Origin: Agarilytica sp045430285
GTDB lineage: Bacteria > Pseudomonadota > Gammaproteobacteria > Pseudomonadales > Cellvibrionaceae
Assembly (NCBI GenBank): GCA_045430285.1
Contig: JAILXV010000004.1
Span: 1-64,000 of the forward strand
Direction of reading: 5' to 3'
DNA length: 64,000 nucleotides
This document shows positions 41,503-51,517 of this stretch, in pieces. Every line of letters starts with the position of its first letter. The first letter of the stretch is position 1. Made by a program: the position numbers and the translations under genes. Under the pieces are notes generated by a model. The model worked only from the letters and a program-made list of their open reading frames with translations. It did no database searches and was not told the origin of the DNA.

Positions 41503-43924
41503 ATTTTCTGGTCGTTGGAGCTCGGTGCAATCTAAAATTCTGCGCACAATTTTAATCTCTTTTTTGGTAGGAATTACTGTCGCCGGCGTTATCTTGTTGG
41601 TTGTTGTGAATAATATTGCGCGCAGCAATATGATCGATGGTCTGAACGTTACGGCTAAGATTATTGCTGATCGTTCCGCCGCGTCACTTATCTTTCTCGA
41701 CTCTGAGTCCGCAAAAGGCAATCTAGTCTCGGCCAAAAATCGGCAAAATATTGATTTTTTATGTTTGTATGATGCCGATGGCTATATTTTCTCTGCCTAT
41801 ATGGTTGCCGATAAACAACAAGAGTGTGAACAAAAAGTTACGCCTGTATCGTCGACAGATCTAATTGATTTGGATTCTCATATTGCCGTTTATGTACCGG
41901 TTATTGCACAATCTGAATTGCTTGGGCATTTGTATATCAAAGCGAATACGCGCTCGTTGAGTAAAAACCAATGGGTCCTATCGTCCATCTTGTCGTTGTC
42001 TCTGGTTGTGTCCTTGATTGTTGCGTATGTCTTGGGGCGAAAATTAGTTAAACGATTATTGCTGCCCCTAGATGTACTCTACAAAACCTCTTCGATTATT
42101 GCCGATTCGCCGCTGTCTGATGAGCGCGCTGAAAAAATTAGTGATGATGAGTTTGGACGCTTAGTCGATGTATTTAATGCGATGCTGGATAATTTGGCCA
42201 GTGAGAACAAGGCGTTGATTTTTTCGGAAAAACGCTTTCGAACGCTGTCTGAAAGTGCCCCTATTGGCGTGTTCCTCAAAAATGATGTGGGCGAGTACGA
42301 GTATACCAATGCTCGCTGGAACGAGATTACGGGTTTAGATGATGCGAGTGCCGCGTCATATACGTCATTTATCGAGCGATCTGATCGAGTGAATTATAAA
42401 GAATCAATAGATAAAGCAATTAAACGAAATAAAGCTGAGGTAATCGAATATCATTTTCAAAACCCTTTATCCGGCAATCGTGTGTTAATGGAATATGTTT
42501 CCCCTGTTGAAGATGAGGCGGGTCGCAGTTGTTTTATTGGATCGTTGTTGGATGTTACGGAATTGAAGGTCGCGCAGTTCGAATTGGAAAAACTCGCATT
42601 TTATGACCCGTTAACGCAACTGCCTAATCGCAGGTTTTTTAGAGATCATTTGGGCTTGGCTATTGTGCGAGCCCAAAAAGAGAATAAAAAAATAGCGATG
42701 TATATGACAGACTTGGACGATTTTAAAAAGGTCAACGATTCACTCGGCCATGATGTGGGTGATGATTTATTGATTGATATCGCGCATCGTTTGAAGGATA
42801 CGCTGCATGAAGGTGATGTTGTGTCTCGTATGGGGGGGGATGAATTTATGATCCTTCTGGATAATATTGAAGACCCAACTCGCCTAGACCATGCCTCGCA
42901 GCGCTTAATTGAGGCCTTGCAAACAAGCGCTTCGTCAGGCAACCAGTCGGTGCAAGTTTCCGGGTCAATTGGTATCGCTATTTATCCAACCGATGCGAAT
43001 ACGCCAGAAACATTAATGCGTTACGCTGATATGGCGCTATACAATGCCAAAGGCGCTGGGGGTAATCGTGTTTCTTATTACTCTGGTGAACTCGACAGAA
43101 AAATTAAGGAAAAGGTACGCATAGAGCAAAAACTACGTAAAGCTTTGGAAGATAAAAAGTTGGATGTGTATATTCAGCCCCAATACGTTGCTGGTACAAG
43201 AGATATTTTTTGGGGGGAAGCGCTTGTTCGCTGGATAGATGATGACGATGGTTTTATCCCGCCAGATTTATTTATTCCATTAGCAGAAGAAACGGGTTTA
43301 ATTTATGAAGTGGGGGATTTTGTTTTCGAGCGTGTGTTACGGCTGCTTTCTGAAAGCGGCGATAAATTACGCTCGATAAGCGGCGATAAATTACGCTCGA
43401 TAGGCATTGGTGGGATTTCGGTAAACCTTTCTGCCAAGCAGTTTTTTGCGCCGAATTTTTCAGAGGTTATCGGTGGCAAGTTTAAGACCTTTGGTGTGGC
43501 GCCCAGTTTGGTTGAGTTTGAATTAACCGAGTCAATGGTTATGGATGATATTGATCAGGCGATTACCGTTATGGGGGAGCTTCGCGAGCTAGGCTGCCAG
43601 CTTTCTATTGATGACTTTGGCACGGGGTACTCGTCACTGGCGTATCTAAAACGCTTCCCTATTACGAGTTTGAAAATTGACAAATCCTTTATTCAAGATA
43701 TTCCTGCAGATCAGAGCGATGTCGAAATATCTTGCGCCATTATAGCTTTAGCGCACAGCTTAGGAATGTCAGTGGTGGCCGAAGGCGTGGAAACAGATGT
43801 TCAGGCACGCTTGCTTGCATCTTACGAATGTGAATTTTTACAAGGATATTTCTTTGATCGCCCGATGCCAATATCCGATTTGTTGAGTCGTGTCGGAATG
43901 GGGAAAAAACAGCAGCGACTATAA
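41495..43924 (+). CDS. YfiN-like CHASE8/HAMP/PAS/GGDEF/EAL protein
   Basis: The 809-residue inner membrane protein has a helix at about 15-37, a periplasmic CHASE8-type sensor, a second helix at about 147-170, HAMP to 225, PAS (about 245-360), GGDEF (about 365-525) with intact MGGDEF, and EAL (about 540-795) with EALVRW, ELTESM, DDFGTGYSSL and EGVET all present. It can in principle make and destroy c-di-GMP. The C-terminal EAL domain is not in P. aeruginosa YfiN. A 24-base tandem duplication (43355-43402) repeats SGDKLRSI at the front of the EAL core. Confidence 0.9.
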   Translation: MNRFSGRWSSVQSKILRTILISFLVGITVAGVILLVVVNNIARSNMIDGLNVTAKIIADRSAASLIFLDSESAKGNLVSAKNRQNIDFLCLYDADGYIFSAYMVADKQQECEQKVTPVSSTDLIDLDSHIAVYVPVIAQSELLGHLYIKANTRSLSKNQWVLSSILSLSLVVSLIVAYVLGRKLVKRLLLPLDVLYKTSSIIADSPLSDERAEKISDDEFGRLVDVFNAMLDNLASENKALIFSEKRFRTLSESAPIGVFLKNDVGEYEYTNARWNEITGLDDASAASYTSFIERSDRVNYKESIDKAIKRNKAEVIEYHFQNPLSGNRVLMEYVSPVEDEAGRSCFIGSLLDVTELKVAQFELEKLAFYDPLTQLPNRRFFRDHLGLAIVRAQKENKKIAMYMTDLDDFKKVNDSLGHDVGDDLLIDIAHRLKDTLHEGDVVSRMGGDEFMILLDNIEDPTRLDHASQRLIEALQTSASSGNQSVQVSGSIGIAIYPTDANTPETLMRYADMALYNAKGAGGNRVSYYSGELDRKIKEKVRIEQKLRKALEDKKLDVYIQPQYVAGTRDIFWGEALVRWIDDDDGFIPPDLFIPLAEETGLIYEVGDFVFERVLRLLSESGDKLRSISGDKLRSIGIGGISVNLSAKQFFAPNFSEVIGGKFKTFGVAPSLVEFELTESMVMDDIDQAITVMGELRELGCQLSIDDFGTGYSSLAYLKRFPITSLKIDKSFIQDIPADQSDVEISCAIIALAHSLGMSVVAEGVETDVQARLLASYECEFLQGYFFDRPMPISDLLSRVGMGKKQQRL

Positions 43925-43955
43925 AAATGAAATTGGGGCGGTTTTTATTGCCTAC

Positions 43956-44843
43956 CTATACGGTTTTTTGTTCTATTCCACACAAATCCATCCATTTAAG
44001 AATTCCTGCGCTTTTGTATTTTTGTTTATGAATTAAAAAATAAAAAGAACGATTGAAGTTTCTGTCGGGAATTTCGATGGGCACCAAGGTGCCGCGTTTA
44101 AAGTCGTCACGCAGTGTGATTTCAGAAAGGCATGAGATCCCTAAATTTTTTCCAACCGCATTTTTGATTGCTTCAGTATGTTGTAGTTCTAGCACGACGT
44201 GGAGTTTAGGGCCTATGCCCGTCATGGCGCGGTCAAATGCTTGGCGTGTGCCAGATCCAGGTTCTCTCAATATCCATTGTGCTTGGTAAAGATCCGTTTC
44301 GTTGATCTTTTTCCCTGCTAAGGGATTGCTTGGGTGACAAAAGGCGGTCAGGGTATCCTGCTGCCAGGGGATGATGTCTAAGTCCGGATGATAAAACTCC
44401 CCTTCGATAAGGCCCACATCGATATCAAAATTTAATATTTCTTCCGCTATTTTTTCCGTGTTTGCGACTTCCAAAGCGATGTGAGCATCAGGCGTGCATT
44501 GCCGGTAGCGGTGAATGAGGTCTACGCACAAGTAGTTACCGATTGTGAGCGTCGCCCCGACTTTTAAGTTGCCTGGAATAAGGTGGTTGCTCAGCTCGTT
44601 TTCAAACGCGTCTGCTTGAGCCATGAGGGATTCGGCCTTTGCCCGTAAGCGTTCCCCTAGTTCGTTTGTTTGTAGCCGTTTTCCGACACGGTCAAACAGT
44701 TGAATGCTGAACTGTTTTTCAAGGTCTTTCAATGCGCCGCTGGCGGCGGATTGCGACATCGCTAGGCTTTCTGCCGCTTTAGTAATGTTCTTATGGTGGG
44801 CTGTGGCGAGAAAGACTTGTAGCTGGCGAAGTGTGTAACGCAT
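43956..44843 (-). CDS. LysR-family regulator, FinR-like
   Basis: The 295-residue protein has an N-terminal winged HTH (YTLRQLQVFLATAHHKNITKAAESLAMSQSAASGALKDLEKQF) and a substrate-binding LysR domain (about 90-290). It is transcribed away from the fpr-type gene at 44998, the same divergent layout as finR-fprA in Pseudomonas, where FinR activates the reductase gene in redox stress. Naming it FinR-like rests on that layout; the sequence alone says LysR. Confidence 0.9.
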   Translation of the reverse strand: MRYTLRQLQVFLATAHHKNITKAAESLAMSQSAASGALKDLEKQFSIQLFDRVGKRLQTNELGERLRAKAESLMAQADAFENELSNHLIPGNLKVGATLTIGNYLCVDLIHRYRQCTPDAHIALEVANTEKIAEEILNFDIDVGLIEGEFYHPDLDIIPWQQDTLTAFCHPSNPLAGKKINETDLYQAQWILREPGSGTRQAFDRAMTGIGPKLHVVLELQHTEAIKNAVGKNLGISCLSEITLRDDFKRGTLVPIEIPDRNFNRSFYFLIHKQKYKSAGILKWMDLCGIEQKTV

Positions 44844-44997
44844 CTGGAGCTCAGTATTTTGAGGTTGTTGTTAGAGAAGAATACCTTATATATCGGAAAA
44901 AACGATTAATTATATAAATAAAACCTGTTTTATCTCTATGGTGGGTTCAGGTATCGTACTTACCAACGATTTATAACATTGTCTTGGAGATTACGAC

Positions 44998-45774
44998 GTG
45001 AGTTCTCTGTTGAAAGAGCGTGTACTTGAAGTGCATCACTGGAATGACACATTGTTCAGTTTTACTACAACCCGAAACCCTGGGTTTCGTTTCCGCAATG
45101 GGCACTTCACTATGATGGGCTTAGCGCAGGATGAAGGTCGCCCCTTGCTTAGGGCCTACAGTATTACAAGCGCGAACTACGAAGATAGATTGGAGTTCTT
45201 TAGCATCAAGGTGCCAGATGGCCCGCTTACCTCAAAGCTTCAATACTTGAAGCCTGGCGATGAGGTGCTCGTGAATAGTAAATCAACGGGTACATTGGTG
45301 ACGGATGCTTTGTTACCTGGCAAAAACCTATACCTCATCAGTACCGGCACCGGTTTGGCGCCGTTTATGAGTATCATTAAAGATCCAGAGGTTTACGCGC
45401 TCTATGACAAGGTGATCTTGACGCATGGCGTACGTCACGTGTCTGAACTCGCGTATAGCGACGTCATTACCAATGAGCTACCGAATAACGAGTTTTTTGG
45501 CGAGGAGGTACGTGAGAAGCTTCTGTATTACCCTACCGTTACCCGCGAAGCTTATAAAAACAACGGTCGTTTGACGGATCTACTGTTAAGTGGTCGGCTG
45601 ACTCGCGATCTTGGTTTGGACGATATTAACCCTGAGAACGACCGTTTTATGATTTGCGGCAGCCCCAGTATGTTGAAGGATACGTGTCAGATATTGGACG
45701 ATAAAGACTTTCAGGAGGCTAGGGGCGGCAACCCTGGGCACTACGTGATTGAGCGTGCATTCGTCGAGCAATAG
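44998..45774 (+). CDS. fpr: Ferredoxin/flavodoxin--NADP reductase
   Basis: The 258-residue FAD enzyme moves electrons between NADPH and ferredoxin or flavodoxin. FAD-binding RAYSITSANYEDRLEFFSIKVPDGPLTSKL and the NADP site STGTGLAPFMSIIKDPEVY with MICGSPSML near the C-terminus are standard, and the end (VIERAFVEQ) fits the bacterial subclass I type. GTG at 44998 follows GGAGATTACGAC. The intergenic region of 154 bases to the LysR gene should hold the regulated promoter. Confidence 0.95.
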   Translation: MSSLLKERVLEVHHWNDTLFSFTTTRNPGFRFRNGHFTMMGLAQDEGRPLLRAYSITSANYEDRLEFFSIKVPDGPLTSKLQYLKPGDEVLVNSKSTGTLVTDALLPGKNLYLISTGTGLAPFMSIIKDPEVYALYDKVILTHGVRHVSELAYSDVITNELPNNEFFGEEVREKLLYYPTVTREAYKNNGRLTDLLLSGRLTRDLGLDDINPENDRFMICGSPSMLKDTCQILDDKDFQEARGGNPGHYVIERAFVEQ

Positions 45775-45941
45775 GCTCGCCTTGATGTTCCCGAGGCCGT
45801 GTTAGCGGCCTTTTCCCCCTCCTTTTTCCTCAAGTGAATGTGGCCTTGGTGTATGTGGTGGCCTCCCCTTGCCGCCGCTGTCCCTCGCCTGCTACCATCG
45901 CTACCAATTTTTGATCTAACCCCAATAAAAAAGCGATTACC

Positions 45942-46655
45942 ATGTCTTCATTAATGTATTACAACAACCCTATTCCTCTCGATAAAAAGAAGCACGCGAA
46001 GCTTAAGCTCCGAAAGCCCGAGAATTTGAATTTTGCGGCAAAATCTAATTCGGTCCCTGTGGCCGGTATTGAATTCGCTACCTGTGGGCGCTCTCACCCA
46101 GTGATGTTCGTCAAGAATCAAAATGAGGATTTCGTTCCCATTGCGCTCGTGTCATTGACTGCTGAGGGGCACAACTTGGGTGATTTTTGGGAAGGCGTGT
46201 ATATCCCAGCTTATGTTCGTCGCTACCCCTTTATCCTCGAAGACAAAAATGCCATCGTGATGTTCGATGAGGCGTCGCCTCAGTTGCAAGAAGACGAGGG
46301 TGAAGCCTTGTTCACTGAGTCTGGCGAAGCAACAGAAACACTGAACAGCATTGTGAGCTTTTTGCAGAACGTGGATCACAGCTTTCGTGCGACAGAAGCC
46401 TATGTGAAGGCCTTGAAAGAAAAAGACTTATTACAGCCGTGTCAGAATAAAATCAAATTTTCTGACAATGAATTAAAGCTTGATAGTCTTTATGTTGTGG
46501 AAGAAAAGGCGTTTGTTGAGAAATTGTCCGATGAAGAAATTGCCGAATGGTTCAAAAAAGGTTGGATTGCATGGACTTATGCTCACCTTGGTTCCGTCAG
46601 CTCAATCTCTGAGGTTGTGAAGCGCCTCAAGAAAAAAGAGCCTGAGCCTGCATAA
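45942..46655 (+). CDS. SapC family protein
   Basis: The 237-residue protein has the SapC pattern: NSVPVAGIEFATCGRSHPVMFVKNQNEDFVPIALVSLTAEGHNLG, then GVYIPAYVRRYPFIL and a late WFKKGWIAWTYAHLGS. SapC was named from a Campylobacter S-layer secretion cluster, but the many marine proteobacterial members have no proven role. No signal peptide is seen. The gene stands alone with a terminator. Confidence 0.9.
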   Translation: MSSLMYYNNPIPLDKKKHAKLKLRKPENLNFAAKSNSVPVAGIEFATCGRSHPVMFVKNQNEDFVPIALVSLTAEGHNLGDFWEGVYIPAYVRRYPFILEDKNAIVMFDEASPQLQEDEGEALFTESGEATETLNSIVSFLQNVDHSFRATEAYVKALKEKDLLQPCQNKIKFSDNELKLDSLYVVEEKAFVEKLSDEEIAEWFKKGWIAWTYAHLGSVSSISEVVKRLKKKEPEPA

Positions 46656-46685
46656 GGTTTTGTCTTTAAGTGTGATTGTATTGAG

Positions 46686-46708
46686 AAGCCAGCGTTTGCT
46701 GGCTTTTT
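46686..46708 (+). terminator. Rho-independent terminator after the SapC gene
   Basis: AAGCCAGC-GTTT-GCTGGCTT hairpin followed by a T-run. Confidence 0.92.
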
Positions 46709-47004
46709 CGTTTTCGGTGCTCGTTAAACGATAGACGGACGGTGTCCGTGGTGGTGACGATACTTTCATCAAAACGTGCGCAAGGCCCCCCAAGAAGATT
46801 TCGACAGAGATAGTGAATGTACGGTTGTGGGTCTCAGATTGTGGGTGTAAGTAGGTAGAACGACTTTTGATAACAATCTGTTGGGGAGAAGGGGAGGTTA
46901 TAGAATGTAAGGTTTTAATAGGACTTTAATCTTATAGCGATTGTAGCATTACCTAGACTTGTTAATGACAAGACAATGTAAGCTTTGAGAGATCCCGATT
47001 CAAC
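46709..47004. other. Upstream region of the PAS-GGDEF-EAL gene
   Basis: About 300 bases with no gene. It must hold the promoter of the gene at 47005; no clear motif was assigned. Confidence 0.4.
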
Positions 47005-49497
47005 ATGCCGAGCCCCCTAAAAGAAACCGTCAGTTCCGTCGTATTAGATCGGCAGGGGATCATATGTGCTGCGGAATTTAAGGGCATAGACTTCGATAAT
47101 CAGCACGGTTGGCCTCAGGGCAGCGTCGTGGGCCAACCTTTTGTTTCCATTCATGCGATGCACGCTATTTCGATCAGCGAGATCTCTAAAGGTGTCCAAC
47201 GTGTATGCCAGGGGAAAGCGGCGCAATTTCGTTACCGTTTTGATATTCGTGAGCCAAGTAATGACGGTTCGTGCGAGTATGAATTGGTGGCGGGGCACGA
47301 CACCGCTGACGCAGATAATATCGTAGTGACTTACGAACCCCTTACCCCCCATTCTGAAGGCACTAGCGCCGAAACAGCGCTCATTGAGAAAAATCGTAAA
47401 TCTTTAATTGCCCATACTAATATTCACGCTGCCTTATTTGACCATGTGCCGATTGGCATTATTTACCAGAATAATCAGGGTGGTATTGAATTGGTAAACC
47501 CCGCGGCAGAAAAAGTGTTGGGGGCGTCCAAAGATAAGATCATCAGCATCGCGCGGGGCAAAGTACCCTGGGAATGTGTGGACCGCTTTGGCATTCGAAT
47601 GCCATTGGATAATATTCCTAGCCTTCGTACCTTGGCGACAGGCGAGCCGCAGCGAGACGTTCATATCGGTATTAAGCGCAGTTCTGGAGACACTTCCTGG
47701 ATCACCGTAAATTCCGAATTGGTGGTGGACAGTGAATCTGGAGAACAGACAGGTGTGTTGACAACCTTTGTCGATATTACGGTAGAGCGCAAAGCACAAG
47801 AAGCCCTTAAGGCACAGACTGAGCGTACGCAAATGGCTGTGGAAAGCGCCGAAATGGGCGTCTGGGATTGGATTCCTGGAGAGAAGAGTATGTTGTGGGA
47901 TAAAAAGCTTTTTCAGCTTTATGGTTATCCAAACGACGGTGTTGTGAGTTCAATGGAGGCATGGAAGAAAGCGATTCATCCAGAAGATGTTGATCGTGTG
48001 CTGCGCGAAGCGGAAGATATGACGACATCGGGCAAACAAAAAAATATTGATTATCGTGTCGTATGGCCAAATGGGCGTATACGTAATTTACGTTCTCAGG
48101 CGCGTTTGGTGAAGGATGCAGAAGGAGATGTGACGCGTATTATTGGCGTGACGCATGATATTTCCAATGAAGTTATGGCAGAAAAAAAGTTATGGGAACT
48201 TGCCTATACCGATTCCCTTACGGGCGCTTATTCAAGAGCGGGTTTGAATTTTCGTTTGTCTCGCACCGTGGCGAGAGCGCTTAAACGAGACGCGAGCTTC
48301 AGTGTCATCATGTTTGGTTTGAGCCGCTTCAAAGATATAAATGATAATTACGGGCTTTCCGTTGGCGATAAAATTTTATGTGAGGTCGCCCGACGCACAC
48401 AAGAATTGATCGGCATTGAAGATACGGTTGCACGTGTTGGTGGTGATGAATTTACACTGGTATTAGAAGATGTTGCGAAGGATGCTGATATTGACGCATT
48501 CGTAACACGTTTTCGCGAGGCAGTTCTTAAGCCGATATATTTAAACGAAGGTCTTTTGGTAAACCTCGATGCGGCGCTTGGTGTGAGTGTTTTTCCTGAT
48601 GATGGATGCGATGCGGCGATTTTGCAAACCAACTCAGGCATGGCGATGCAAGAGGATCGTCTACATGAACACAGAAGCTTTAGACGATACACTCCAGCTA
48701 TGTCTGAAGAGGTTTCTCGTAAATTCAATTTGAAATATCAGTTGTTTAGCGCAGTAAAAGACGAAGAATTTCAATTGTATTATCAGCCGATTATTGATTT
48801 GCATTGCAATAAAATAATCGGGTGTGAGGCGCTAATCCGTTGGAAAGATAATCATGGTAACTTTGTTTCACCGATGGAATTCATTCCTGTGGTTGAAGAA
48901 AGTGGGCTTATTTGTGAGTTAGGCCGCTGGATAAATTTAACGGCGGTAAAACAGTGGAAAATGTGGCAACAACTGGTGCCAGACTTAAAATATATTTCGG
49001 TAAATGTATCGCCGCGGCAGTTGGAAACGTCCACCTTCGTCGATGACTTATTGCGGATGGTGACAGAGTATAATATTAAACCTCAGAACTTACAGTTGGA
49101 AATTACGGAAGGTACTTTTTTACAAGAGTCCGAGAATTCTGATGGCGCACTTCATAAACTTGCTAATCATGGTTTTCGGTTGGCGATCGATGATTTCGGC
49201 ACCGGATATTCTTCTCTTGCATATTTAAAGCGTTTGAGTGTGGACGTGATCAAGATTGATCGCAGTTTTATTAAAGATATTGAAACAGATTCTTCGGATA
49301 GGGATATCGTGAGCGCTATTCTCGCAATGAATAAAAAACTAGGATTTAAAACCCTTGTCGAAGGGGTTGAAACACCCAAGCAAAATCAAATCGTACATGA
49401 TCTTGGGTGCGATAGTGCCCAGGGTTATCTTTACGGAAAACCGACATTTGCCGATGAATTTGCAGAGACTTACATCAGCAGTCGTCCCCAACATTAA
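47005..49497 (+). CDS. PAS/GGDEF/EAL c-di-GMP protein
   Basis: The 830-residue cytoplasmic protein has an N-terminal PAS-like region (1-115), PAS domains at about 140-265 and 275-395, GGDEF (about 400-560) with VGGDEF, and EAL (about 575-825) with CEALIRW, NVSPRQLE, EITEGTF, DDFGTGYSSLAYLK and EGVET, all catalytic residues present. No membrane segments, so it senses a cytosolic signal. Both synthase and phosphodiesterase active sites look intact; net activity cannot be told from sequence. ATG at 47005 has GAGAGATC upstream. Confidence 0.92.
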   Translation: MPSPLKETVSSVVLDRQGIICAAEFKGIDFDNQHGWPQGSVVGQPFVSIHAMHAISISEISKGVQRVCQGKAAQFRYRFDIREPSNDGSCEYELVAGHDTADADNIVVTYEPLTPHSEGTSAETALIEKNRKSLIAHTNIHAALFDHVPIGIIYQNNQGGIELVNPAAEKVLGASKDKIISIARGKVPWECVDRFGIRMPLDNIPSLRTLATGEPQRDVHIGIKRSSGDTSWITVNSELVVDSESGEQTGVLTTFVDITVERKAQEALKAQTERTQMAVESAEMGVWDWIPGEKSMLWDKKLFQLYGYPNDGVVSSMEAWKKAIHPEDVDRVLREAEDMTTSGKQKNIDYRVVWPNGRIRNLRSQARLVKDAEGDVTRIIGVTHDISNEVMAEKKLWELAYTDSLTGAYSRAGLNFRLSRTVARALKRDASFSVIMFGLSRFKDINDNYGLSVGDKILCEVARRTQELIGIEDTVARVGGDEFTLVLEDVAKDADIDAFVTRFREAVLKPIYLNEGLLVNLDAALGVSVFPDDGCDAAILQTNSGMAMQEDRLHEHRSFRRYTPAMSEEVSRKFNLKYQLFSAVKDEEFQLYYQPIIDLHCNKIIGCEALIRWKDNHGNFVSPMEFIPVVEESGLICELGRWINLTAVKQWKMWQQLVPDLKYISVNVSPRQLETSTFVDDLLRMVTEYNIKPQNLQLEITEGTFLQESENSDGALHKLANHGFRLAIDDFGTGYSSLAYLKRLSVDVIKIDRSFIKDIETDSSDRDIVSAILAMNKKLGFKTLVEGVETPKQNQIVHDLGCDSAQGYLYGKPTFADEFAETYISSRPQH

Positions 49498-49550
49498 TAG
49501 CGTAATTATTCTTAACGCGGTTGTTTTTCTACGCGTTAAAGCGATGAGCG

Positions 49551-51182
49551 CTAGTATGTTGGGAAATACATTTCTTTTTGTACGCGTTCTTTGAAATCAT
49601 CTGGTAGCGGCTCTTCGGTAAGGCCGTGTTCTTCCGCGCACTTCGCCACAGAAACAGCAATATTCAGAGATACTTCCCGAATTTCTTTTAAAGAAGGATA
49701 TAAACATCCTGAGCTGATCTGGTTCTCAGATACATTTTCAGCCAAGGTATGGGCTGCTGCAATGAGCATGTCATCGGTAATCCGAGTCACACCTCCGTAT
49801 ATCGCGCCTAAGCCTAAACCAGGGAATACGTAAGCGTTATTGCCTTGGCCAGGAACGCGGACTTCGCCATGTACGTGCACGGCGCCGAATGGACTCCCAC
49901 TGGCAAAAATGGCTTTGCCATTCGTCCACTCATAGGCCTCTTCTGCTGTGCATTCGGCGTTGGCTGTTGGGTTGGATAAGGCAAAAATAACGGGATGATC
50001 TTTTTGCTCGCCCATCGCGGTGATCACGTTTTGAGAGAAAATTCCTGGTCTGCCGGTGGCGCCGATTAGGGCGTCGGGCTGAATTGTTTTGACTGCTTCT
50101 AATAGCGTCATGGGAGGGCGGTCGCCTGCGAAGGGCTTGACGTGAGGTTTAATACTGTCGCGACATTGTGTAACTAAGCCTTTGCTGTCGATAAAAGACA
50201 AGCGCGACATAGCCTCTTCATTGCTGAGCCCTTCGTTTTCTAAGGCTTTCACCAAAAGGTGACCAATGCCTGTGGCGGCTGATCCTGCGCCGCCGAACAT
50301 AAAGGTCATTTCCGATAGTTTTTTACCGTTGATGCGTGTGGCGGCAAAAAGCCCTGCCAGCGCTACAGCGGCAGTACCTTGAATGTCATCGTTAAAGCAC
50401 AAGAGTTGGTCATGGTAGCGATCCAATAGTTCGATGGCGTTAGGTGTCGAGAAGTCTTCAAATTGAAGTAAGGCTTTTGGGAAGCGGTTCTTGACGGCTT
50501 GAACGAACTCATCAATAAATTCGTCGTAGGCTTCACCACGTATACGAGGTTGACGTAAACCCATATACATCGGGTCGTCCCCACGGAACTCTTCATTGTC
50601 CGTGCCAACATCCAGTGTGATGGGCATGCAGTGCTCTGGTTTAATGCCCGCACAAGCACAATAAAGCGCCAGTTTCCCAATCGGAATGCCCATGCCGTTC
50701 GTGCCCAAGTCGCCTAAGCCAAGAATGCGTTCGCCATCGGTTACGACGATCAAGCGAACGTCTTGTTCGTGCCAGTTACCCAGTAATGCGTTGATATTAC
50801 CTTTGTGCCGTATGGAGATATAGAAACCGGCAGAGTCACGGAAGATACGTGAAAATTCTTGGCATGCTTGCCCCACAGTCGGCGTGTAGACAATTGGCAT
50901 AAGCTCTTCAATATGTTCAATCAGTAAGCGAAAGTAGAGGCGCTCGTTCCGCTTGTGCAGCGATTGTAGAAAAATATACTTTTCGATATCTTTCATATCG
51001 CGACGGACATTGGCCAGCGTATGCTCGACCTGTTGCTCCATCGTCGTAATCAGTGGGGGTAGTAAGCCGTGTAAACCATGTTCTTGACGTTCGTCATCGG
51101 TAAATGCGGTGCCTTTGTTTAGTCTTGAGTTCATGAGGATCTCTGGGCCACGTGGCTTCATACTGGTGTTCTCGTACGTCAT
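49551..51182 (-). CDS. maeA: NAD-dependent malic enzyme
   Basis: The 543-residue enzyme decarboxylates malate to pyruvate with reduction of NAD. LPIVYTPTVGQACQ, the VVTDGERILGLGDLGTNGMGIPIGKLALY block, the metal site EDFSTPNA, FNDDIQGTAAV, and the second Rossmann motif MFGGAGSAATGIG are all present. Length fits SfcA/MaeA rather than the longer MaeB. The ATG for MTYENTSMKPRG at 51182 seems the natural start. A long palindrome lies about 95 bases upstream. Confidence 0.94.
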   Translation of the reverse strand: MTYENTSMKPRGPEILMNSRLNKGTAFTDDERQEHGLHGLLPPLITTMEQQVEHTLANVRRDMKDIEKYIFLQSLHKRNERLYFRLLIEHIEELMPIVYTPTVGQACQEFSRIFRDSAGFYISIRHKGNINALLGNWHEQDVRLIVVTDGERILGLGDLGTNGMGIPIGKLALYCACAGIKPEHCMPITLDVGTDNEEFRGDDPMYMGLRQPRIRGEAYDEFIDEFVQAVKNRFPKALLQFEDFSTPNAIELLDRYHDQLLCFNDDIQGTAAVALAGLFAATRINGKKLSEMTFMFGGAGSAATGIGHLLVKALENEGLSNEEAMSRLSFIDSKGLVTQCRDSIKPHVKPFAGDRPPMTLLEAVKTIQPDALIGATGRPGIFSQNVITAMGEQKDHPVIFALSNPTANAECTAEEAYEWTNGKAIFASGSPFGAVHVHGEVRVPGQGNNAYVFPGLGLGAIYGGVTRITDDMLIAAAHTLAENVSENQISSGCLYPSLKEIREVSLNIAVSVAKCAEEHGLTEEPLPDDFKERVQKEMYFPTY

Positions 51183-51517
51183 CCGCCGGTACTTAACGTG
51201 CCCGACTAAAGGGTCAAATTTTGGAAGGCGGGATTCTTATATACTTGTTGTGAAGATGCAAATTAAAGCATAAATACACCCCAAATTTCAACAGTTGTTG
51301 AAATTTGGGGTGGGAGAAAACGCCTATTTGTTAACAGTTTTCGATATGGCGTGATGATTCAGTGGTCAAATCGATTTTATTTTTTGGCTGGCAGGGTGTT
51401 CGCTTCAGCCTTTCCCAGCCCTTAATATACAGGGTTTTGTTTGAATTAAAGGTGGTGTAGGTCAATACCTTGGTTATTTGGGTGGGGTGTTTGCTAGGTG
51501 GTGTGTGGTTTGATGTG
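51183..51517. other. Regulatory region of the malic enzyme gene
   Basis: About 335 bases between malic enzyme (leftward) and the HD-GYP gene (leftward, ending at 51518). It contains the palindrome at 51277-51312; no gene seen. Confidence 0.6.
51277..51312. promoter_or_regulatory. 36-base perfect palindrome upstream of maeA
   Basis: Arms of 17 bases (51277-51293 and 51296-51312, starting CACCCCAAATTTCAACA) are perfect complements with a two-base GT spacer. No T-run follows on either strand, so it is either an operator for a dimeric regulator of maeA or a cruciform-like terminator of the HD-GYP gene 200 bases upstream. Confidence 0.8.
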
